From NCBI GenBank assembly GCA_005788935.1, contig SYAK01000050.1, forward strand, positions 1 to 10,770: a stretch of DNA of 10,770 bases, given 5' to 3'. Both the position numbers and the translations under genes were made by a program. This DNA comes from Pseudomonadota bacterium (GTDB taxonomy: Bacteria; Myxococcota; UBA9042; PHBI01). Of the stretch, positions 6,754-10,770 are shown in pieces; position 1 is the stretch's first letter, and every line of letters begins with the position of its first letter. The notes under the pieces were generated by a model. That model ran no database searches. It was not told the origin of the DNA and saw nothing but the letters and a program-made list of their open reading frames with translations.

Positions 6754-8469
6754 ATGCGCGCCGCTTCCATCGTGATCGCCCTCGCCGCCGCCTGTGTCGC
6801 CTGCGAGCCGCCTGTCCTCGTCAGCCCTGACATCATCGCCCCGCGCGAAGACGCGACCCGCGGCGAGGTCCTCGAAGACACGGCACCGAGCGACGCCGCG
6901 ACGCCTCGTGCCAGCCTCGGAGAGCCCTGCGAGCCCCGGACCGAGGGCGCGTGTGCAGAGGGTCTCAGCTGCGACGCCCGCATCAACCGCTGTGTGGCGT
7001 GCCTCATCGTCGAGCAGCGCTGCGGGGCGGACGGCGCTCGCGAGATCTGTCGCCCGGGCACCGCGGGCGCGTCGGGCCCGATGGTCGGCGGCACCTTCGT
7101 GGCGAACCCGTGCGCGCCGCGTGAGGCGTGCGTCGCACGAACCGCCACGACGGCGAGCTGCGAGCCCATCGTCTGCGAGGCCGGCTTTGCGACCTGCGAC
7201 AGCGCTGGGCGGCGGCGCTACTGCGACCCGACCGGGACGGTCGAGACGGTCGAGACCTGCACGGCCGGGAGCGCGTGCTATGGCGGCGACTGCCAGCCGG
7301 TCCGCCACAACGTGCTGCTGATCTTCGACACGTCGGGCTCGATGCACGACTACGCCGACCCGGCGCTGTCAGGGTCGCCCATCAACTGCGAGCAGTCGGG
7401 AACCCCGTGCATGCCGACGTTCCCAGCCTGTGACGTGGCGGCGCCGATGACCCTGTTCTCGCTGTCGAAGCAGGTCTTCTCGCAGGTCATCGCGGACTCT
7501 ATCGGAGGCTACAGCCAATTCGCGCTGCAGCGATTCCCGCAGCGCGAGAGCGGCCTCAACACCGCCAACTGCTGGCTCGGCTGGTATCTGCCGCTCGAGG
7601 GCAACCGCATGACGGGCGACGATGACGCAATGGACACGACGGCTGGCCGATGGTTCTCCGACAATCTGTCAGATGTCCTGCTCGTGCCGTTCCCGCCGCG
7701 CAACACCCTCGACAACACGGAGACGCTGCTCGCCTGGATGGACTTCTCCGAACGCCTCGGCGCGACCGAACAGCCCTGCGTCAACCACGCCGACTGCGGG
7801 ACCGGGCGCTGCGGCGAGCTGAACGACGAGCGCCGCTGCTTCCGCCACACCGACCACGAGCTGCGGGCGGGCGGCGAGACCCCCCTCGGCAAGAGCCTCT
7901 TCTATGCAGGGGAGTACTTCCGCCGTTACGTCCGCGTCGACGGAAAGCCCTGCACGACGGACGCGAGCTGCGGCTCGGCGGGCTACATGTGCACGGACGG
8001 CGTGTGCGCGGACCCCTACCGCGACTGCAAGGACGACTTCATCATCCTCTTCACCGACGGAGAGGAGACGACCTACGGCGACGAGACGGCCTTCTTCAAC
8101 CCGGCGGTCCAGGCGCGCCGTCTGGCCTTCGGGCTGGCCTGCGAGGGCGACGCGGACTGCCATGGCGGCGCACGCTGCGAGAGTGGACATTGCGTGCCAC
8201 CTGGCGCCGACGTCGTCCTGCCACCGCCGTACAGGCCGACCTCCGAGACGGAGCGTGCCCTGACGAACCCGTGGGGCGTGGCGGTCAGTGTGCGGACGAC
8301 CGTCATCACGCTGAACGCGCGCGCCACCCGGAACGCGCGGATCGCGGCCTCGGGCGGAGGTGCCAACCTCGAGGTGCAGGCGGCAGACCCGGAGGCTTTC
8401 CGGCTCCACCTGCGGGCGGCGACAGCGCCGAACTTCAAGTGCGAAGCCGCCGAACCACGGCGGCGGTGA
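6754..8469 (+). CDS. VWA-domain protein with Cys-rich modules, probable lipoprotein
   Basis: This is a 571-residue exported protein. The N terminus MRAASIVIALAAACVAC is a short signal peptide with a lipoprotein-like cysteine (Cys14 or Cys17), so it is likely membrane-anchored; this, not the weak upstream SD, fixes the start. A low-complexity acidic linker leads to a Cys-rich region (about 50-185) containing a 9-bp tandem duplication (GACGGTCGA, 7236-7253). The VWA domain begins at HNVLLIFDTSGSM, with the metal-binding DxSxS at Asp192, and continues to DDFIILFTDGEE (Asp435). Three C...DC...C...C modules are inserted in or around it, starting near Cys342, Cys400 and Cys463. Such modules are common in Myxococcota surface proteins. 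It probably binds a protein or carbohydrate partner at the cell surface. It lies 55 bp after the preceding gene and may be a separate unit. The partner and role are unknown. Confidence 0.9.
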   Translation: MRAASIVIALAAACVACEPPVLVSPDIIAPREDATRGEVLEDTAPSDAATPRASLGEPCEPRTEGACAEGLSCDARINRCVACLIVEQRCGADGAREICRPGTAGASGPMVGGTFVANPCAPREACVARTATTASCEPIVCEAGFATCDSAGRRRYCDPTGTVETVETCTAGSACYGGDCQPVRHNVLLIFDTSGSMHDYADPALSGSPINCEQSGTPCMPTFPACDVAAPMTLFSLSKQVFSQVIADSIGGYSQFALQRFPQRESGLNTANCWLGWYLPLEGNRMTGDDDAMDTTAGRWFSDNLSDVLLVPFPPRNTLDNTETLLAWMDFSERLGATEQPCVNHADCGTGRCGELNDERRCFRHTDHELRAGGETPLGKSLFYAGEYFRRYVRVDGKPCTTDASCGSAGYMCTDGVCADPYRDCKDDFIILFTDGEETTYGDETAFFNPAVQARRLAFGLACEGDADCHGGARCESGHCVPPGADVVLPPPYRPTSETERALTNPWGVAVSVRTTVITLNARATRNARIAASGGGANLEVQAADPEAFRLHLRAATAPNFKCEAAEPRRR

Positions 8470-8483
8470 GGCCCACCGGCCTC
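8468..8483 (+). terminator. Possible hairpin terminator at the end of the VWA gene
   Basis: GAGGCC-CACC-GGCCTC is a 6-bp perfect GC stem with a 4-base loop that starts inside the VWA stop codon. A competing stem, CGGCC-TCTC-GGCCG, lies at 8477-8490. A wider 8-bp inverted repeat, GACGGACG/CGTCCGTC (8490-8497 and 8537-8544), spans the convergent gap and reaches the stop codon of the opposing gene. None has a T-tract, so intrinsic termination is uncertain. Confidence 0.25.
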
Positions 8484-8542
8484 TCGGCCGACGGACGCCC
8501 AGAGTCCGCTCGTCCCGACACCGGGCGGCCTGAAACCGTCCG

Positions 8543-9478
8543 TCAGCCGCCGATCGGGCGCCGCGCGGGGTTCTCGAGGCGCGTCAGCCAGTCGTCGACG
8601 TCCCAGGCCGGGTCGCCGAGCAGATGTCGCCACAACTTGATGCGTTGCAGGAACTCGAGCTGCGCCGTGTCCGACTCGAACCACGGCTCGGGGGTCGTCA
8701 GGATCTCCTCGACCGAGGCCGGCTGCGGCTGCCGCATGAAATACGCCGGGCGCCGGGCCCTTGGCGGCAGCGTCGCCATGTCCCACCAGCGAACCTGCGG
8801 GACCGTCGGACGGACCCGAACCTTGTACATCGTTCGCGGGCTCGCAGAGCGGTTCAGGCCGCCACCATGCCAGATCCCGTGGTGGAGGAAGAGCAGCGTC
8901 CCGGCCGGCGCCACGACGTGCTGCTGCCCGACCATGTTCTGGCACCGCGCGAGCGCCATCTCGTTGACGATCCGAAGGTGCGTCCCCGGGATGAAGCGGG
9001 TGCCGCCCATCTCGGGCGTCACATCATGCGGGTAATACATGACCTGGAGGTCGAAGCCGGCCTGAGGATCCACCGTCGAATCCTGATGTGTCGGTTGAGA
9101 GACATGCACGCCGCCACCAAAGTAATCGGGCGGATACGTCACGTGCAGGTAATGGTGGTCGAACAGCGGCGCTGGCCCGACGAGGCTGCGGATAGCGCCC
9201 GCCACGTGCGGCAGCGCGAAGATCTCGGCGAGCGCGCTGCCAGGCGCGTAAGCCTCCGAAAAGGGCACCGACGGGACGACCTCGGGCACGGCCGAACGCT
9301 GCATCAGACACCGGTGGGCATCGCGTCGACCCATGTCTGGCGTGACAGCGGCGATATCGACGGCCTCTGCCATGAAGCGCCGGTTCAAGGCGTCAGGCAC
9401 GACGGCGTCCATCCGCAGGAATCCCCGCGCGACGAAGCGGGCGAGGTCGAAACTGTGCAGCAGCGGCAACCCCGTCAT
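8543..9478 (-). CDS. Phytanoyl-CoA dioxygenase (PhyH) family Fe(II)/2-oxoglutarate oxygenase
   Basis: This is a 311-residue non-haem iron, 2-oxoglutarate-dependent oxygenase, expected to hydroxylate a small molecule in the cytoplasm. The iron triad is visible: THQD gives His131 and Asp133, and the distal ligand is His204 in IWHGGG. Arg215 (SPRTMYKVR) is placed to bind 2-oxoglutarate. GGTRFIPGTHLR (159-170) is the strand-turn usual for the PhyH family. The length is normal for the family, and the C-terminal 80 residues are an acidic/aromatic helical tail. The start ATG 9478 has GGAGG seven bases upstream (plus-strand 9486-9490) and overlaps the stop of the 91-residue gene by 4 bp, so they are translationally coupled. 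The substrate cannot be predicted; PhyH members act on acyl-CoAs, amino acids, ectoine and many natural products. Confidence 0.93.
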   Translation of the reverse strand: MTGLPLLHSFDLARFVARGFLRMDAVVPDALNRRFMAEAVDIAAVTPDMGRRDAHRCLMQRSAVPEVVPSVPFSEAYAPGSALAEIFALPHVAGAIRSLVGPAPLFDHHYLHVTYPPDYFGGGVHVSQPTHQDSTVDPQAGFDLQVMYYPHDVTPEMGGTRFIPGTHLRIVNEMALARCQNMVGQQHVVAPAGTLLFLHHGIWHGGGLNRSASPRTMYKVRVRPTVPQVRWWDMATLPPRARRPAYFMRQPQPASVEEILTTPEPWFESDTAQLEFLQRIKLWRHLLGDPAWDVDDWLTRLENPARRPIGG

Positions 9479-9750
9479 GGTGCGACCTCCACGAGCTGCT
9501 CGAAGAAGAACTCGTAGCGCAGATAGCCGAGCGTCAACTCCGCGCCATGCGGATGGTCCATCACCTGCGAGGCCTGAAAGAGGCGCCAGCCATCCTTCAG
9601 CGCGTCGATCCCGGTCGCATAGGGCGGCGTGTCTCTGTCCCCGGCCATCGGACGCGTCCGCCCCGTCCCGTCATAGAGGCTCCAGCCGATGACCGCGGCG
9701 TCGAGCGCGGGCATGGCGAGGTAGAGCACGAGCACCTTCTGTCGCGTCAT
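9475..9750 (-). CDS. Small unrecognised protein between transporter and dioxygenase
   Basis: This is a 91-residue protein I do not recognise. The start ATG 9750 has a clear GGAGG five bases upstream (plus-strand 9756-9760), and the stop overlaps the PhyH start by 4 bp, so it is a genuine gene despite its size. The N terminus (VLVLYLAMPALDAAVIGWSLYDG) is hydrophobic but broken by polar residues and reads more like beta-strands than a membrane helix. The middle, YATGIDALKDGWRLFQAS, and the C terminus, LGYLRYEFFFEQLVEV, are amphipathic and rich in aromatic residues. It may be a cytoplasmic partner of the downstream oxygenase, but that rests only on position and coupling. It lies 28 bp after the transporter stop, in the same operon. 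Confidence 0.8.
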   Translation of the reverse strand: MTRQKVLVLYLAMPALDAAVIGWSLYDGTGRTRPMAGDRDTPPYATGIDALKDGWRLFQASQVMDHPHGAELTLGYLRYEFFFEQLVEVAP

Positions 9751-9778
9751 CGGAACCTCCGAGGGTCGGTGCCAAAGG

Positions 9779-10770
9779 CTAACCCGGCGCGGCCGCGAGG
9801 GGAACCGCGGCGGGCGCGGCGCGCATCAACACCGCACCCATGGCCGTGATGACCGCCCACAACACGAAACATGTCATGTATCCAGCGGGGCCCGGCAAGA
9901 ACCCGAACACGCCGTCGGCCAGCGGTCCAGCGAGCCCGCCGCCGAGGAAGGCCGCGACGAGCACGACGCTCGCCTGCAGCGTGTACTCGGTGCCGCCATC
10001 GGCTGGGCGCGTCCGCTCCATCATCGCGGTAAACAGGGCGGCGGTCGCCATGCTGCCGACGAAGCCGTCCGCGATGGTGACGAGTGCGGCGGCGAGGGCG
10101 TCCCCCGTGAGCGCGGGCCAGGCCCAGGCCGCCACGAACACCGCCTGCCCGAGGCCGAACACGACGAGCGCCCGGCGCGTCCCGAGGCGGGTCGTCCAGA
10201 GGCCCCCCGCGAGCGCACCCGCGAGGCTCGCGGTCGAGTCGATGGCGCCGAGCCAGCCGATGGCGCCGAGATCGAGTCCGGCGTCGACCAGCAGCGGCTT
10301 GACCAGGCTGCCACCCGCCTGCTCCCCGACCTTGTAGCCGACGAGCAGCCCGAGCCACGCCTTGACACCTGGACGTCGCAGCATGGCGCGCATCGCGGCC
10401 CACGGAGGCCCCGCGACCGGCGCGGGTGATGGCGGCTCGCGCCAGAACAGCACGGGCAGCGACGCGAGGGCGAGCAAGCCCGCCATCGAAGCTGCAGAGA
10501 CACCCCACCCGGCGTCCGCGAAGACCGCCAGCAGCGCGCCCCCGCCGACCACCATGCCCAGACGATAGGCCGCCACCTGCACGCCGTTGCCGAGTCCGCG
10601 CTGGGCGGGGGACAGCAGCGTCACGGCGAGCCCATCGGTCGCGATGTCCTGGGTCGCGGCGAGCAGCGCGGTCAGGAAGGTCGCCCACAGCAGGACGGTC
10701 ATGACCGAGTCGTACGGAACGAGCGCAAAGGCCGCAAACAGGAGGACGCTCGCGGCCTGGACCGGGAGCA
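9779..10770 (-). CDS. Major facilitator transporter, AmpG / RhtX-FptX type (5' end outside window)
   Basis: This is the C-terminal part of an inner-membrane transporter. The frame is open from TAG (9779-9781) to the right edge, beyond the internal ATG at 10702. Ten hydrophobic segments are visible, so this is probably TM3-TM12 of a 12-helix carrier, with about 70-80 residues missing. The diagnostic motif is ATQDIATDGLAV in the second visible helix, followed by GNGVQVAAYRLGMVVGGGALL. This pattern belongs to the AmpG muropeptide permeases and the related RhtX/FptX siderophore importers. The central loop (REPPSP...MLRRPG) separates the two six-helix halves. A conserved acidic helix reads TIADGFVGSMATAALFTAMM. 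I cannot choose between muropeptide, siderophore or another substrate. It heads the minus-strand group with the 91-residue protein and the dioxygenase, which suggests that the transported compound is the oxygenase's substrate or product. Confidence 0.88.
   Translation of the reverse strand, partial: LPVQAASVLLFAAFALVPYDSVMTVLLWATFLTALLAATQDIATDGLAVTLLSPAQRGLGNGVQVAAYRLGMVVGGGALLAVFADAGWGVSAASMAGLLALASLPVLFWREPPSPAPVAGPPWAAMRAMLRRPGVKAWLGLLVGYKVGEQAGGSLVKPLLVDAGLDLGAIGWLGAIDSTASLAGALAGGLWTTRLGTRRALVVFGLGQAVFVAAWAWPALTGDALAAALVTIADGFVGSMATAALFTAMMERTRPADGGTEYTLQASVVLVAAFLGGGLAGPLADGVFGFLPGPAGYMTCFVLWAVITAMGAVLMRAAPAAVPLAAAPG

Noticed and set aside
6153..7169. 338-codon minus-strand frame across the second paralogue and the VWA gene
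   Set aside because: It spans two well-supported plus-strand genes, has low-complexity sequence and no plausible start signal.
7650..9035. 461-codon plus-strand frame over the VWA end and the PhyH gene
   Set aside because: It crosses the convergent gap and opposes the conserved His/Asp/His motifs of the dioxygenase; no recognisable domain.
9747..10688. Alternative minus-strand frame overlapping the transporter
   Set aside because: It is Arg/Gly-rich with no regular hydrophobic segments, while the chosen frame shows ten membrane helices and the QDIATD motif.

Overview
The window is uniformly very GC-rich and densely coding, with most genes using G/C-ending codons. I see no tRNA, rRNA, CRISPR array, insertion sequence or phage gene. 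Three things point to a Myxococcota or related deltaproteobacterial chromosome: a von Willebrand factor A (VWA) protein carrying disulphide-rich Cys modules, a phytanoyl-CoA-dioxygenase-family enzyme, and a PutA of the long type with 'KGAN' in its proline dehydrogenase half. This placement is an inference from gene style; there is no marker gene.

Layout. (1) 1-1411, minus: the C-terminally clipped gene of an exported YcbB-type L,D-transpeptidase with a clear SHGCVRV catalytic motif. (2) A 54-bp divergent gap. (3) 1466-6698, plus: putA followed by two genes of an unrecognised family. The three are joined by 4-bp start/stop overlaps, so they are almost certainly co-translated. The two unknown proteins are diverged paralogues of each other. 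(4) 6754-8469, plus: a probable VWA lipoprotein with Cys-rich modules. (5) A 73-bp convergent gap with GC-rich hairpins. (6) 8543-10770, minus (read right to left): the C-terminal part of an AmpG / RhtX-FptX-type major facilitator transporter, then a 91-residue orphan protein, then a PhyH-family Fe(II)/2-oxoglutarate dioxygenase. The last two overlap by 4 bp.

How they work together. PutA oxidises proline to glutamate. The two small co-translated proteins are therefore likely to be tied to proline or glutamate metabolism, but their biochemistry cannot be read from sequence. The minus-strand group looks like a small transport-plus-oxidation cassette of unknown substrate. The L,D-transpeptidase makes 3-3 peptidoglycan cross-links and is probably only a divergent neighbour.

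The most unusual items are the tandem paralogue pair behind putA, a possible RNA hairpin covering the ribosome-binding site and start codon of the first of them, and a sharp patch of A/T-ending codons inside the second.
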